This document shows, in pieces, positions 8,252 to 16,884 of a DNA stretch of 64,000 bases. The notes below the pieces were generated by a model that did no database searches, was not told the DNA's origin, and saw nothing but the letters and a program-made list of their open reading frames with translations. The DNA is from Loktanella fryxellensis (GTDB taxonomy: Bacteria; Pseudomonadota; Alphaproteobacteria; Rhodobacterales; Rhodobacteraceae): contig NZ_FOCI01000005.1 of assembly GCF_900110065.1 (NCBI RefSeq), positions 1 to 64,000 on the forward strand, given 5' to 3'. Every line of letters starts with the position of its first letter. The first letter of the stretch is position 1. The position numbers and the translations under genes were made by a program.

Positions 8252-8273
8252 AGGCGCCTGCGGGCGCCTTTTT
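8252..8273 (+). terminator. Rho-independent terminator after the DUF882 gene
   Basis: AGGCGCC (8252-8258) and GGCGCCT (8263-8269) pair perfectly around TGCG and are followed by TTTT. It closes the DUF882 transcript before the tRNA gene. Confidence 0.85.
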
Positions 8274-8344
8274 CATGCGCCCCGCCGCTTGCGGCACACC
8301 GCCCCCCGGTGTAGGAACGGATCAGGCCGCAAGGCCCCACGTCG

Positions 8345-8418
8345 GCGGGTATGGTGAAAAGGTATCACGAAAGCTTCCCAAGCTTCAGTTACGGGTTCGA
8401 TTCCCGTTACCCGCTCCA
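8345..8418 (+). tRNA. tRNA-Gly, anticodon CCC
   Basis: A complete cloverleaf of 74 bases including an encoded CCA. The acceptor stem GCGGGTA pairs with TACCCGC, the D arm is GTGA/TCAC, the anticodon loop TTCCCAA gives CCC (codon GGG), the variable loop has four bases, and the T arm is ACGGG-TTCGATT-CCCGT. The outermost anticodon-stem pair is A-C, a small irregularity. It lies alone between the DUF882 terminator and the ridA-like gene. Confidence 0.95.
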
Positions 8419-8454
8419 TGACATCTCAACAGCCACAGCTGCAAGGTCGATCCC

Positions 8455-8802
8455 ATGAGCATTGAACGTATCGAATCCGGCCCCCGGATGTCTCAGGCCG
8501 TTGTCCACGGCGGCATCGCCTATCTGGCCGGTCAGGTCGGCGCGCCCGGCGAAACCGTCACCGCCCAGACGACCGAAGTGCTGGCGCAGATCGACCGCCT
8601 GCTGGCGCTGGCCGGCACCGACAAGTCACAGATCCTGACCGCACAGATCTGGCTGGCCGACATGGCCGATTTCGCCGAAATGAATGCCGTCTGGGACGAA
8701 TGGGTGTCGCAAGGCAACGCCCCCGCCCGCTGGACAGGAGAGGCAAGGCTCGCCACCCCGGACTACAAGGTCGAGATCATCGTCACCGCCGTCGTCGGAT
8801 AG
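8455..8802 (+). CDS. RidA family protein (YjgF/YER057c/UK114)
   Basis: A 115-residue protein of the RidA fold. Members of the archetypal subgroup hydrolyse reactive enamine/imine intermediates released by PLP-dependent dehydratases. The family features seen are VVHGGIAYLAGQVG near the N-terminus, a helix with LAGTDKSQILTAQIWLADM, and NAPARW where the key arginine of RidA lies. The remaining C-terminal loop is not the classic RidA form, so it may belong to one of the Rid subgroups without deaminase activity. The next gene starts 10 bases after the stop, suggesting one transcript. Confidence 0.85.
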   Translation: MSIERIESGPRMSQAVVHGGIAYLAGQVGAPGETVTAQTTEVLAQIDRLLALAGTDKSQILTAQIWLADMADFAEMNAVWDEWVSQGNAPARWTGEARLATPDYKVEIIVTAVVG

Positions 8803-8812
8803 GGCGCGACTG

Positions 8813-9283
8813 ATGACCGTCCCCTATCTGACGCCCCTGCACGCCGACGACCTGCGGCGTGCAGGCATTCCGGAACCGTGGTCCTTTGGCATGGCCGACA
8901 AGGTCCGGTTCGGAGAGATCGACGCGCTGCAGCATGTGAATAACGCCGTCTACCTCAAGTGGTTCGAGAATCTGCGGATGCTGTATTTCGCCGATGCCGC
9001 AGTCTGGCAGATCGACGGCAAGCGGCCACGGATCGTGCTGCGGCAGATCGGCCTCGATTATCGGTCGGAAATCAAGCTGAGCGACCGCTACATCATGACC
9101 GGCCGCACGTCGAAACTGGGCACCAGCAGCTTTACCATGGAATACGCCGTCTGGGTCGAGGGGCGGCTGATGACGACCAGCCACGCAGTCATCGTGGTTC
9201 TGGGCGAAAACAACGCCAAACGCGCCATCCCCGATCACATCCGCCAGATGTTCATCGACCGCGACGGGGCCGTGGCGGTCTGA
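8813..9283 (+). CDS. Acyl-CoA thioesterase, hotdog fold (4HBT family)
   Basis: A 156-residue single hotdog-fold protein. The motif VRFGEIDALQHVNNAVYLKW is the 4-hydroxybenzoyl-CoA thioesterase/YbgC-type active-site helix, with Asp and Asn positioned as in the family. The substrate is unknown; a role in hydrolysing short or aromatic acyl-CoA is inferred from the family. The ATG at 8813 follows the ridA-like stop by 10 bases. The stop codon sits in the loop of a strong hairpin at 9269-9294. Confidence 0.85.
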   Translation: MTVPYLTPLHADDLRRAGIPEPWSFGMADKVRFGEIDALQHVNNAVYLKWFENLRMLYFADAAVWQIDGKRPRIVLRQIGLDYRSEIKLSDRYIMTGRTSKLGTSSFTMEYAVWVEGRLMTTSHAVIVVLGENNAKRAIPDHIRQMFIDRDGAVAV

Positions 9284-9294
9284 TCCGCCACGGC
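9269..9294. terminator. Perfect 10-bp hairpin spanning the thioesterase stop codon
   Basis: GCCGTGGCGG (9269-9278) and CCGCCACGGC (9285-9294) pair without mismatch; the loop TCTGAT contains the TGA stop. It lies between convergent genes (thioesterase and pgi). There is no T run, so it may act with Rho or as an RNA-stabilising 3' end rather than as an intrinsic terminator. Confidence 0.5.
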
Positions 9295-9304
9295 GCAGGC
9301 TGCC

Positions 9305-10909
9305 CTACAGCCCGTGTCCCCTGAGGTGCGCGACGAGGGCGTGGGTCGAGCCGTCCTTGCCGTCGGCGCTGGCCTTGCCTTCGACAACGGGTTGCAGGGA
9401 GGTCGCCAGTTCCTTGCCCAGCTCCACCCCCCACTGGTCGTAGGAGTTCACGCCCAGCACGACGCCTTCGACGAAGACGCGATGTTCGTAGAGCGCGATC
9501 AGCATGCCCAGCATGTGCGGCGTAAGCTGCGGATAGCTGAGCGTGATGCTGGGACGGTTGCCGGGGAACACCCTGTGCGCCGCCTGCCGCTCCAGTTCCG
9601 CACCCTCGTATTGTCCAGCGACCTTGGTGCGCGCCACGTCCAGCGTGCGGCCCATCATCAGCGCCTCCGACTGCGCGAGGCAGTTGGCGACCAGCAGCTG
9701 GTGCTGATGGTGCAGGCTTTCGTCGTGGCCGCGCGCGGCGACCAGAAACTCGCACGGAATGACCCGCGTACCCTGATGGATCAACTGATAAAAGGCGTGC
9801 TGCCCGTTGGTCCCCGGCTCGCCCCAGACCACAGCACCGGAGTTGTAGGGCAAGGGCGTGCCGTCCAGCGCCACGCCCTTGCCGTTACTCTCCATCTCGA
9901 GCTGTTGCAGGTAGGCGGGCAGGCGCGACAGGGTGTTGTCGTAAGGAAGGACGGCGCGGGTGGCATGGCCGCAGACCTGATTGTGCCACAGGCCGATCAG
10001 CGCCAGCAGGGCTGGCAGGTTCTGTGCCCAAGGGGTGTCGCGGAAATGGGTGTCCATCGCCTGTCCGCCGCGCAGGACGTCGCGGAAATTGTCCGGCCCC
10101 ACGGCGATCATCAGGGACAGACCGATCGGCCCCCACATGGAATAGCGCCCACCCACCCAGTCGGCGAACCCGAGCACGCGGGCGGCGTCGATCCCGAAAT
10201 CAGCCGTCTTGTCGGCGGCCGTGGACAGGGCCACGAACTGCGCCGCGACGTCGCCACCACCCGCCTGCATCCAGTCGCGGGCGGTGCGCGCGTTGGTCAT
10301 CGTCTCGATCGTGGTAAAGGTCTTGGACGCGACGATCACCAGCGTCGTTGCCGGATCGCAGCTGCGCAGCACACCCGCGATGTCCGCCGGATCGACGTTG
10401 CTGACGAAATGGCAACGCGGCCCGTCGTGATAGGGGGCCAGCGCCAGCGTCCCCATCTTGGGCCCCAGATCGGATCCGCCGATCCCGATGTTCACCACAT
10501 CGGTGATCGGACCACCCTGCCCCGCATAGCTGCCGTCGCGGACGGAAGCTGCGAAATCGGCCATGCGGTCCAGCGTCGCCCGCACCTCGGGCATCACGTC
10601 CTGGCCGTCCACCATCACGGGGCCACCGTCCAGATTGCGCAGCGCCGTATGCAGGACCGCGCGGCCTTCGGTGTCGTTGATGGGGCGACCCGCGAACATC
10701 GCGTCGCGCTTGGCGGCCACGCCGGCACCGTCCAGCAAACCGATCAGCAGGCCAAGGGCCGTGTCGTCAATCTGTGTCTTGGCATAGTCCAGCCGCAGAT
10801 CGCCCGCCATCGCGGCAAAGGCGGTGGCGCGGTCGGCATCCAGCGTATCGGCGATGCGGCGGTCGCGGATCGTGGCGTAGTGGGATTTCAGATCGTCGAA
10901 CATGGTCAT
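9305..10909 (-). CDS. pgi: Glucose-6-phosphate isomerase
   Basis: Interconverts glucose 6-phosphate and fructose 6-phosphate in the cytoplasm. The 534-residue protein shows the two family signatures: [14 protein letters not shown] in the N-terminal half and the [14 protein letters not shown] block near the C-terminus, plus [13 protein letters not shown] and the [14 protein letters not shown] region with active-site histidine and glutamate neighbours. The ATG overlaps the pgl stop by ATGA. It is the last gene of zwf-pgl-pgi, so it can return fructose 6-phosphate to glucose 6-phosphate for the oxidative or Entner-Doudoroff route. Confidence 0.96.
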   Translation of the reverse strand: MTMFDDLKSHYATIRDRRIADTLDADRATAFAAMAGDLRLDYAKTQIDDTALGLLIGLLDGAGVAAKRDAMFAGRPINDTEGRAVLHTALRNLDGGPVMVDGQDVMPEVRATLDRMADFAASVRDGSYAGQGGPITDVVNIGIGGSDLGPKMGTLALAPYHDGPRCHFVSNVDPADIAGVLRSCDPATTLVIVASKTFTTIETMTNARTARDWMQAGGGDVAAQFVALSTAADKTADFGIDAARVLGFADWVGGRYSMWGPIGLSLMIAVGPDNFRDVLRGGQAMDTHFRDTPWAQNLPALLALIGLWHNQVCGHATRAVLPYDNTLSRLPAYLQQLEMESNGKGVALDGTPLPYNSGAVVWGEPGTNGQHAFYQLIHQGTRVIPCEFLVAARGHDESLHHQHQLLVANCLAQSEALMMGRTLDVARTKVAGQYEGAELERQAAHRVFPGNRPSITLSYPQLTPHMLGMLIALYEHRVFVEGVVLGVNSYDQWGVELGKELATSLQPVVEGKASADGKDGSTHALVAHLRGHGL

Positions 10910-11574
10910 TCCGCCCAGTGGATGGTTGTGCCCGGCAGGATCGCCGCGACCGGCGCCTCCTCCGGCGTCAATGTCGCCGCGCGTTCCACGGCCTCGCGTT
11001 TGTCGCGGCCAAGGATCACCAGATGGCGGTTCATCGCCTTTCTCAGCACATGGGCCGACAGGGTGATGCGCGGCTCTGGCGCCCCCGGCGCGCGCATCGC
11101 GACCAGCGTATCGCTGCCCTGCAGCGCCAGATCCAGCTGATCGGCGCCCGGAAAGATGCTGGCCGTGTGCATGTCCGCGCCCATCCCCAGCAGCACCACC
11201 GACAACGGCAGCACGGCGGCAAGGCCCTCCCGCAAGGCGGGCAGGCCGTCCTCCGGCGTGGCGGCATCGTTGCGCAGCGGCACGTACTGCGCCTCGCCTG
11301 CGCGGTCGGTCAGCAGGCGCTGGCGCACCAGCCGCGTGTTCGACCGATCGGAGCTTTCGGGAACCCAGCGTTCGTCGGTCAGCAGCACATGCACCCGCGC
11401 CCAGTCGAGGTTCGCTGAACACAGGTTGTCGAAGATCGGACCCGGCGTCGTGCCGCCCGGCACGGCGAAGGACGCGAAGTCCTGCGTCTGCAGGGTCTGC
11501 CGCAATTCGCCCGCCAGAATGTTGGCAAGGCTGATCATCATCATCTCGCCATCGGCGTATTCGATCAGGTTCAT
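10906..11574 (-). CDS. pgl: 6-phosphogluconolactonase
   Basis: Hydrolyses 6-phosphogluconolactone made by Zwf. The 222-residue protein has the SOL/DevB-type fold: [15 protein letters not shown] phosphate-binding loop, [15 protein letters not shown], and [16 protein letters not shown], all characteristic. Slightly shorter than many homologues (about 230-240). It lies 111 bases downstream of zwf and overlaps pgi by four bases. Confidence 0.95.
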   Translation of the reverse strand: MNLIEYADGEMMMISLANILAGELRQTLQTQDFASFAVPGGTTPGPIFDNLCSANLDWARVHVLLTDERWVPESSDRSNTRLVRQRLLTDRAGEAQYVPLRNDAATPEDGLPALREGLAAVLPLSVVLLGMGADMHTASIFPGADQLDLALQGSDTLVAMRAPGAPEPRITLSAHVLRKAMNRHLVILGRDKREAVERAATLTPEEAPVAAILPGTTIHWAE

Positions 11575-11686
11575 GGGGCTCTGCCCTCCATTTCTAGGTC
11601 ACTGGCCGACCAGATCACAGGTCGCAACGCTTGCCAAACCCGCGACGGGCCCGGGGTGGCAAAAGCCAATCAGCGCGGGGCCGCAA

Positions 11687-13138
11687 TCAGCTCTTGATGT
11701 CGCGCCAGCGACGGCTGTCGCGGTGCATCAGCATCATCGCATCCTCCGGCCCCGCGCTGCCCTGATCGTAAAGCTTGGGCACGTCGTTACGCGCTTCCCA
11801 GCCCTGAATGATCGGATCGGTCCACGCCCATGCCGCCTCGACCTCGTCACCGCGCATGAACAGGGTCTGGTTGCCACGGATCACGTCCATGATCAGCCGC
11901 TCGTAGGCGTCGGTGGCGGGCTCTGAATCCTCGCCCAAAGCATCGGCAAAGGTCATGTCCAGCGGCACGTCGATCAGACGCATGCCCCCCGGCCCCGGTT
12001 CCTTGATCGTCACCTGCAGGTCCATGCCCTCGTTCGGCTGCAGACGGATCGCGAGGATGTTGCGGTGCCGCGCCGTGTCGCCCTCGAAGATCGAATGCCC
12101 CAGATCCTTGAACACCACGGCGATCTCGGACGCGCGGCCTTTCATCTTCTTGCCGGTGCGCAAATAGAACGGCGTATCCGCCCACCGCCAGTTCGAGATG
12201 TTCACCTTCATCGCCACGAAGCTTTCGGTGAAGCTGCGCGGGTTTTCGACATCGGTGCGATAACTTGCTGCATCGTCGGTCGCGTCGTACTGGCCGCGCA
12301 CGATGTGATGCGTCTCGACCGGCTGCAAGGCGCGGATGACCTTCAGCTTCTCGTCGCGCACCTCGTCCGCGCCGAACACCGACGGCGGTTCCATCGCGAT
12401 CAGACACAGCAGCTGCATCAGGTGATTCTGCACCATGTCGCGCATCGCACCGGACGTGTCGTAATACGTCCCGCGTCCGCCTACACCGACGGTTTCGGCC
12501 ACGGTGATCTGGATATGATCGACGTAGTGGCTGTTCCAGAGCGGTTCGAACAGCACATTTCCGAACCGGACGGCCATCAGGTTCTGGACCGTTTCCTTGC
12601 CCAGATAATGGTCGATCCGGTAGATCTGCCGCTCGCTGAAATGCGTGGCCAGCGTGTCGTTCAGAGCTTTCGCACTGGCCAGATCGCGGCCAAACGGCTT
12701 TTCCACTACGATCCGGCTGTCCGCATCGGCGATGCCGTGCGTGTGCAGCCGTTCCGCCAGCGCGCCGAACAGCGACGGTGCGACCGAAAAATAGAACGCC
12801 TTGACCACGTCCTTGCGCACGAGATCCGACAGCGCCGACCAGCCGCCCTCGCCGGTCGCGTCGATGGCGACGTAATGCAGCCGGTCGATGAAACCATCGA
12901 GCCCTGCGTCGTCCTTTTCCGCCCCGCCGAATTCGGCGATCGCGTCGCGGATCATCTGGCGGTAGCCCGCATTGTCCAGATCGGACCGGGCGGCACCAAC
13001 GATCCGGCTGCCTTCCGTCATCTGGCCTGCCAGAAAGCGGCGGAACAGCCCCGGCAGGATCTTGCGCCGCGCGAGGTCGCCGGTACCGCCGAAGATCACG
13101 AGGTCGAATTCATCGACCGGAATGACGCGAGAGACCAT
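11687..13138 (-). CDS. zwf: Glucose-6-phosphate 1-dehydrogenase
   Basis: Oxidises glucose 6-phosphate to 6-phosphogluconolactone with NAD(P). The 483-residue protein carries the nucleotide-binding GGTGDLARRK (about 17-26) and the active-site motif RIDHYLGKE (near 174). It is the first gene of a minus-strand unit with pgl and pgi. A perfect 12-bp palindrome lies 21 bases upstream of the start codon, indicating repression or activation by a sugar-responsive regulator. The Entner-Doudoroff genes edd and eda are not in the window. Confidence 0.97.
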   Translation of the reverse strand: MVSRVIPVDEFDLVIFGGTGDLARRKILPGLFRRFLAGQMTEGSRIVGAARSDLDNAGYRQMIRDAIAEFGGAEKDDAGLDGFIDRLHYVAIDATGEGGWSALSDLVRKDVVKAFYFSVAPSLFGALAERLHTHGIADADSRIVVEKPFGRDLASAKALNDTLATHFSERQIYRIDHYLGKETVQNLMAVRFGNVLFEPLWNSHYVDHIQITVAETVGVGGRGTYYDTSGAMRDMVQNHLMQLLCLIAMEPPSVFGADEVRDEKLKVIRALQPVETHHIVRGQYDATDDAASYRTDVENPRSFTESFVAMKVNISNWRWADTPFYLRTGKKMKGRASEIAVVFKDLGHSIFEGDTARHRNILAIRLQPNEGMDLQVTIKEPGPGGMRLIDVPLDMTFADALGEDSEPATDAYERLIMDVIRGNQTLFMRGDEVEAAWAWTDPIIQGWEARNDVPKLYDQGSAGPEDAMMLMHRDSRRWRDIKS

Positions 13139-13159
13139 GGACAGCTCCGATCGGAATGC

Positions 13160-13171
13160 GTTAGCGCTAAC
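13160..13171. promoter_or_regulatory. Perfect palindrome GTTAGCGCTAAC upstream of zwf
   Basis: The 12-base sequence is a perfect inverted repeat and stands 21 bases before the zwf ATG. The central CG with TTAGCGCTAA arms is the type of operator bound by LacI-family regulators of sugar genes in alphaproteobacteria. No regulator gene is adjacent, so the factor is unknown. Confidence 0.6.
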
Positions 13172-13254
13172 GACTTCGTTCTAGTCAGCACCCCCTGCAA
13201 AGTCCAGCCGCTGCGACGGGCGTAAACCGCCGATTTGTCACGTCGGATGAAAAA

Positions 13255-13839
13255 TCAGGCGTCCAGCTCCGCATCCCAATAGAGGTAGTCCATCCAGCTG
13301 TCGTGCAAGTGCCCCGGCGGGAACTTGCGTCCGATGTTGTTCAGCTCCGCAGCCTCTGGCTGGCGCGGCGGCCGACGTAGGCTGAGGCCCGAATGTTTCA
13401 GCAGTTTGGCACCCTTGCGCAGGTTGCATGGGCCGCAGGCGGCGACGACGTTGGTCCAGCTCGTGACGCCGCCGCGTGCCCGCGGCAGCACATGGTCGAA
13501 CGTCAGCTCGCCCCGGCTGCCGCAATACTGGCAGCAGAACTCGTCGCGCAGGAACAGGTTGAACCGGGTGAAGGCCACGCGTTTCTGCGGCTTCACGTAA
13601 TCCTTCAGCACTACCACGGACGGGATGCGGATGCGGGTCGAGGGGCTGTGTACCTCGCGGTCGTATTCGCTGATGATCATCACACGGTCGAGGAACGCCG
13701 CCTTCACCGCCTCCTGCCATGGCCAGAGCGAGAGGGGATAATACGACAGCGGTCGGTAATCGGCATTCAGGACCAGCGCCGGAAAATGTTTCAGCGCGGC
13801 CGGATCGCGCACGAAGTCGGTTCGGAAATCAGTATCCAT
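13255..13839 (-). CDS. HNH endonuclease family protein
   Basis: A 194-residue protein with a C-terminal HNH domain. Zinc cysteine pairs CCQYC and CGPCN flank the motif TFDHVLPRARGG, which gives the catalytic His, with Asn in WTNVVAACGPCN. The N-terminal half (VLNADYRPLSYYPLSLWPWQ) is conserved in this family of stand-alone bacterial HNH proteins whose role is unclear. The start at 13839 has AGG seven bases upstream; a longer reading with 24 more codons is possible but lacks support. It is not next to restriction or phage genes. Confidence 0.85.
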   Translation of the reverse strand: MDTDFRTDFVRDPAALKHFPALVLNADYRPLSYYPLSLWPWQEAVKAAFLDRVMIISEYDREVHSPSTRIRIPSVVVLKDYVKPQKRVAFTRFNLFLRDEFCCQYCGSRGELTFDHVLPRARGGVTSWTNVVAACGPCNLRKGAKLLKHSGLSLRRPPRQPEAAELNNIGRKFPPGHLHDSWMDYLYWDAELDA

Positions 13840-14022
13840 ACACGCCTGCACCCATCTGCTGGCGGTGGGCTGACGGCACCCTTGCCACGGGGCCGTAACC
13901 TGCCGCGTCACCTCGACTATATCTGGGGTCTGACGAAAACCAACGTCTATTTGTGCCCCGGATGTCGCAGGTATCGCGGCTGCACGTAAAAGCGGCGTGA
14001 CAGGTCGGTGCGCGGTGGGCGG

Positions 14023-14691
14023 TCAGTCCATCCCCAGCCGGTCGGCCATGAAGGCCAGCGCGACCTGCAACCCGTCGGGCGCGATCCCGTGGCCGGTGCC
14101 CTTCATCACATGGGCATAGACCTCGGTCCAGCCGGCCCCCTGCAGCGCCTCGGCGGCCAGCGCCATGGATTGCGGCGGCACCACGTCGTCGCGGTCGCCA
14201 TGGATCAGCAGGACGGGCGGACGCGACAACACCGCATCGGCCAGCGCCTCGGGCTGCAGCAACCGGCCCGAAATCGCGACGAGGCCCGCCACCGGATCCT
14301 CGCGGCGCGGCAGCACGTGCAGCGCCATCATGGTGCCCTGGCTGAAGCCCACGACCATCACCTGTTCCGGCAGCAGATCCTCGTCCACCATCAACCCGTC
14401 CAGAAAGGCGTTCAGATCGTCGGCCGCGTGGCGCAGCCCGTCCTCGGATTCCTCCTCGGAACTGCCGTCGATCCAGGGGATCGGGAACCACTGGAACCCC
14501 ATCGGCGATCCGGCGCAATTCTCCGGCGCATCCGGCGCGATGAACAGGGTGTCGGGCATGTGTTCGGCCAGCGGATCGGCCAACCCGAGCAGATCGGCCC
14601 CGTTGGCGCCGTAGCCGTGCAGAAAGACGACGGCGGCCCGCACCTCTCCCGATGCGGGTTCCTTGCGGCCTGCCGTCAGTGCGCGTGTCAT
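14023..14691 (-). CDS. Alpha/beta-hydrolase, carboxylesterase/phospholipase family
   Basis: A 222-residue cytoplasmic hydrolase. The catalytic triad can be placed: Ser117 in GFSQG, Asp168 in LIHGDRDDVVP and His201 in GTGHGI. LHGYGANGADLLGL supplies the oxyanion loop. This is the family of bacterial carboxylesterases related to acyl-protein thioesterase; the natural substrate is unknown. Its ATG overlaps the stop of the upstream glycosylase gene by ATGA. Confidence 0.87.
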   Translation of the reverse strand: MTRALTAGRKEPASGEVRAAVVFLHGYGANGADLLGLADPLAEHMPDTLFIAPDAPENCAGSPMGFQWFPIPWIDGSSEEESEDGLRHAADDLNAFLDGLMVDEDLLPEQVMVVGFSQGTMMALHVLPRREDPVAGLVAISGRLLQPEALADAVLSRPPVLLIHGDRDDVVPPQSMALAAEALQGAGWTEVYAHVMKGTGHGIAPDGLQVALAFMADRLGMD

Positions 14692-15326
14692 CGGATCCCC
14701 TCGCGTGATTTGACATGGGTGTAATAGGCCCACAGCAGCCGTGCCGCAACCGCCCGCCACGGCGACCAGTCGGCGGCCATCGCGCGCAAAGCCTTGTCGG
14801 TGGGCCGCTCGTCCAGATCGAACAGCATCCGCGCGCATTCCTGCAAGGCCAGATCGCCGGGGGCGAACACATCCGCGTGCCCAAGGCTGAGCATGGCATA
14901 GATCTCGGCCGTCCAGACGCCGATGCCCGGCACGGCGGTCAAGGTCGCCACGACCTGATCGGTCGGCATATGAGCCAGCACGTCATAGTCGATGCCCGCC
15001 GCCGCCAGTGCCTGCACATACCCCGCCTTGGGCCGCGACAGGCCAAGGGCGCGCAGATTGTCAGGCGTCACGGCCAGCACGGCGGCGGGCGTGGTCAGAC
15101 CCGCCGCCGTCAGCCGCCCGTGGATCGCGTTCGCCGACGCGACGCTGACCTGCTGGGCGCAGATCGCGCCCACCAGCGCATCGAACCCGCCCGCCCGCAG
15201 GCGCAGCGGCAGCGGACCCACGGCGTCCAGCGCCCGTGCGAAATGCGGCTCTCGCTTGGCCAGCCAAGCGGCACCTTCCGCGATGCAGGGATCGCCCCGG
15301 ATGATCCGTCCTGCGCCGGACGTCAC
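14688..15326 (-). CDS. DNA-3-methyladenine glycosylase family protein (AlkA-like, HhH-GPD)
   Basis: Predicted to remove alkylated bases from DNA. The 212-residue protein contains the helix-hairpin-helix LTAVPGIGVWTAEIYAM and the downstream catalytic aspartate in FAPGDLALQ, the order seen in AlkA. The N-terminal segment LVGAICAQQVSVASANAI is the family's base-recognition helix. It is shorter than E. coli AlkA (282), lacking the N-terminal TBP-like domain. It overlaps cobK upstream and the esterase gene downstream by four bases each. Confidence 0.88.
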   Translation of the reverse strand: MTSGAGRIIRGDPCIAEGAAWLAKREPHFARALDAVGPLPLRLRAGGFDALVGAICAQQVSVASANAIHGRLTAAGLTTPAAVLAVTPDNLRALGLSRPKAGYVQALAAAGIDYDVLAHMPTDQVVATLTAVPGIGVWTAEIYAMLSLGHADVFAPGDLALQECARMLFDLDERPTDKALRAMAADWSPWRAVAARLLWAYYTHVKSREGIR

Positions 15327-16072
15327 CGCCCTGCCGCCCAGGCCACTGCCGCCGCCATGTCGTCGGTCACGGGCGCGTCGGGCTGCGGCGGTCTGCGGAT
15401 CATCACGACGGGGATCCCCAGATCGCGCGCCGCCGTCAGCTTGGTCCGGCTGGCCTCGCCGCCCGCGTTGCGCACGACCATCCAGCCCACGCCAAGCGCC
15501 GCGAACAGGTCACGCTCCTGCGCCACACTGAAGGGCGGCCTGCCGATCAGGAACTCTCCTCCGTCGAACGGAAACGGCGCCGTCGGCGGGTCCATCACCC
15601 GGCAGATCACGCGCCGCCCTGCCAGCGTGGCAAAGCGGTCCAGCGTCAGGTGTTCGGTGCCTAGGAACACAGTCGATCCGGGCGGGATCAGGGTTGCGGC
15701 CTCGGCTTCGGTCGCGACATGGCGCCAGTCGTCGCCGGGCCCTGCAACCCACGGCACGCGGGCAAGGCACAGATACGGCAGCCCGAGCGTTCGGCAGACC
15801 GCAAGGCTGCGGGCCGTCATGCGCGTGGCAAAGGGGTGGGTCGCGTCGAGCACCTTCGTGATGCCCGCGGCACGCAGATAAGTGGCAAACCCGTCGGCAT
15901 CGCCAAAGCCGCCGATCCGCGTGGGCAGCGCTAGCGGCATGGCGCGCGGCATGGGCCGCGCCAAGGATGCCACCGCAGTCACCTGCGCCACCAAGAGGGC
16001 ATCGGCCAGAACGGCGGCATCCTGCGTGCCCGCCAGCAGCAGGACCGTCAAGCGCGCGCCTCGCCTGCACAT
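15323..16072 (-). CDS. cobK: Cobalt-precorrin-6A / precorrin-6A reductase
   Basis: Reduces precorrin-6A in cobalamin synthesis using NADPH. The 249-residue reading shows the family pattern: VLLLAGTQDA at the start, VLDATHPFATRMT (the conserved THP motif), WMVVRNAGGEASRTK and IPVVMIRRPP near the end. The true start may be a TTG at 16051, preceded by AGGCGAGG, which begins at LTVLLLAG as homologues do; the ATG at 16072 adds seven residues. No other cobalamin gene is in the window. The gene is coupled to a DNA glycosylase gene. Confidence 0.9.
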   Translation of the reverse strand: MCRRGARLTVLLLAGTQDAAVLADALLVAQVTAVASLARPMPRAMPLALPTRIGGFGDADGFATYLRAAGITKVLDATHPFATRMTARSLAVCRTLGLPYLCLARVPWVAGPGDDWRHVATEAEAATLIPPGSTVFLGTEHLTLDRFATLAGRRVICRVMDPPTAPFPFDGGEFLIGRPPFSVAQERDLFAALGVGWMVVRNAGGEASRTKLTAARDLGIPVVMIRRPPQPDAPVTDDMAAAVAWAAGR

Positions 16073-16205
16073 GTCGTCCGGCCCAAGCCGCTGTTCATCG
16101 CGTCGCTACCCCACCCTGTTGCAAACAGGTGTGACATCACTGCCCATGTGCGACAAGGGCCCGCAGCACCGTGTGCGACAGCCGATGCGATGCGTGGCGC
16201 CTGCC

Positions 16206-16748
16206 CTAGTCGGCGGCCAGCGCGGCATCCAGCATCGGCATGAACCGCTGTTCGACATCGGACCCCACCAGCGGCCCGGTGAACCGCCCGACCACCGTGC
16301 CGTCGGCGGCGATGACGAAGGTTTCGGGCGGCGCGCTGACGCCCCAGTCGATGGCACTGCGCCCGCGCAAGTCGAACCCGGTGGCGAAGAACGGATCGCC
16401 CTCGTCCGCCAAATAGGCGGCGGCGTCGTCGGCCTGATCGCGGAAGTTGATGCCCGCCACGCGGTAGCCCTGATCGGCCAGCGCCTGCAGCGTCGGATGC
16501 TCGGCCCGGCAGGGCGGGCACCAGCTGGCCCAGAAGTTCACGATCGTGACCTCTCCTGCGGCCAGATCGGCGGCGGTCAGCAATGCGGTGCCGGCCACCG
16601 CCTCGGTCGGCAGGGGGGGTGCGGGCTGGCCCACGAACTGCGACGGCAACTCACCCGCATTGTCGCGCATCAGCCCGCCCCAGAACAGGCCCGCAAGGGC
16701 TGCAAAGATCACCGGCGGCACGATCATCAGGGGGGACAGCTTAGCCAT
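16206..16748 (-). CDS. ccmG: Thiol:disulfide interchange protein CcmG/DsbE
   Basis: A membrane-anchored periplasmic thioredoxin-like reductant that keeps apocytochrome c haem-binding cysteines reduced. The 180-residue protein has one N-terminal membrane segment (8-28) and the active site WCPPC (Cys77, Cys80) within NFWASWCPPCRAEHP. The conserved APPETFVI cis-proline loop and GRFTGPL match CcmG. Its start codon lies inside the ccmD 3' end. It is the last gene of the ccmABCDG set. Confidence 0.95.
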   Translation of the reverse strand: MAKLSPLMIVPPVIFAALAGLFWGGLMRDNAGELPSQFVGQPAPPLPTEAVAGTALLTAADLAAGEVTIVNFWASWCPPCRAEHPTLQALADQGYRVAGINFRDQADDAAAYLADEGDPFFATGFDLRGRSAIDWGVSAPPETFVIAADGTVVGRFTGPLVGSDVEQRFMPMLDAALAAD

Positions 16749-16884
16749 TCTCGATCTCCTCCAGCGCGCGTCGCACCTTGATTGCCCGCCGGGCGCTGAG
16801 GCCGATGATCGCGGCCAGCAGCACCAGCGTCACGCCGTAGGACAGCAGCACATAGACCGCGCGGGGTCCGAGGTCAGGCAGCAC
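16741..16884 (-). CDS. ccmD: Haem exporter protein CcmD
   Basis: A 47-residue membrane protein with one hydrophobic helix (AVYVLLSYGVTLVLLAAIIG) followed by a basic cytoplasmic tail RRAIKVRRALEE. This is the CcmD pattern; CcmD helps release holo-CcmE from the CcmABC complex. It begins with GTG, overlaps ccmC by 11 bases and ccmG by 8 bases. The gene is so short that it is easily missed. Confidence 0.9.
   Translation of the reverse strand: MLPDLGPRAVYVLLSYGVTLVLLAAIIGLSARRAIKVRRALEEIENG

Noticed and set aside
9314-11140. A 600-codon plus-strand frame opposite pgi and pgl
   Set aside because: The translation is His/Arg/Gln-rich and unlike any family, whereas the minus strand encodes complete, motif-bearing Pgi and Pgl.
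13255-13839. HNH protein as part of a restriction or anti-phage system
   Set aside because: Its neighbours are zwf and an esterase gene, with no methyltransferase, helicase or other defence gene nearby; it fits the common stand-alone HNH family instead.
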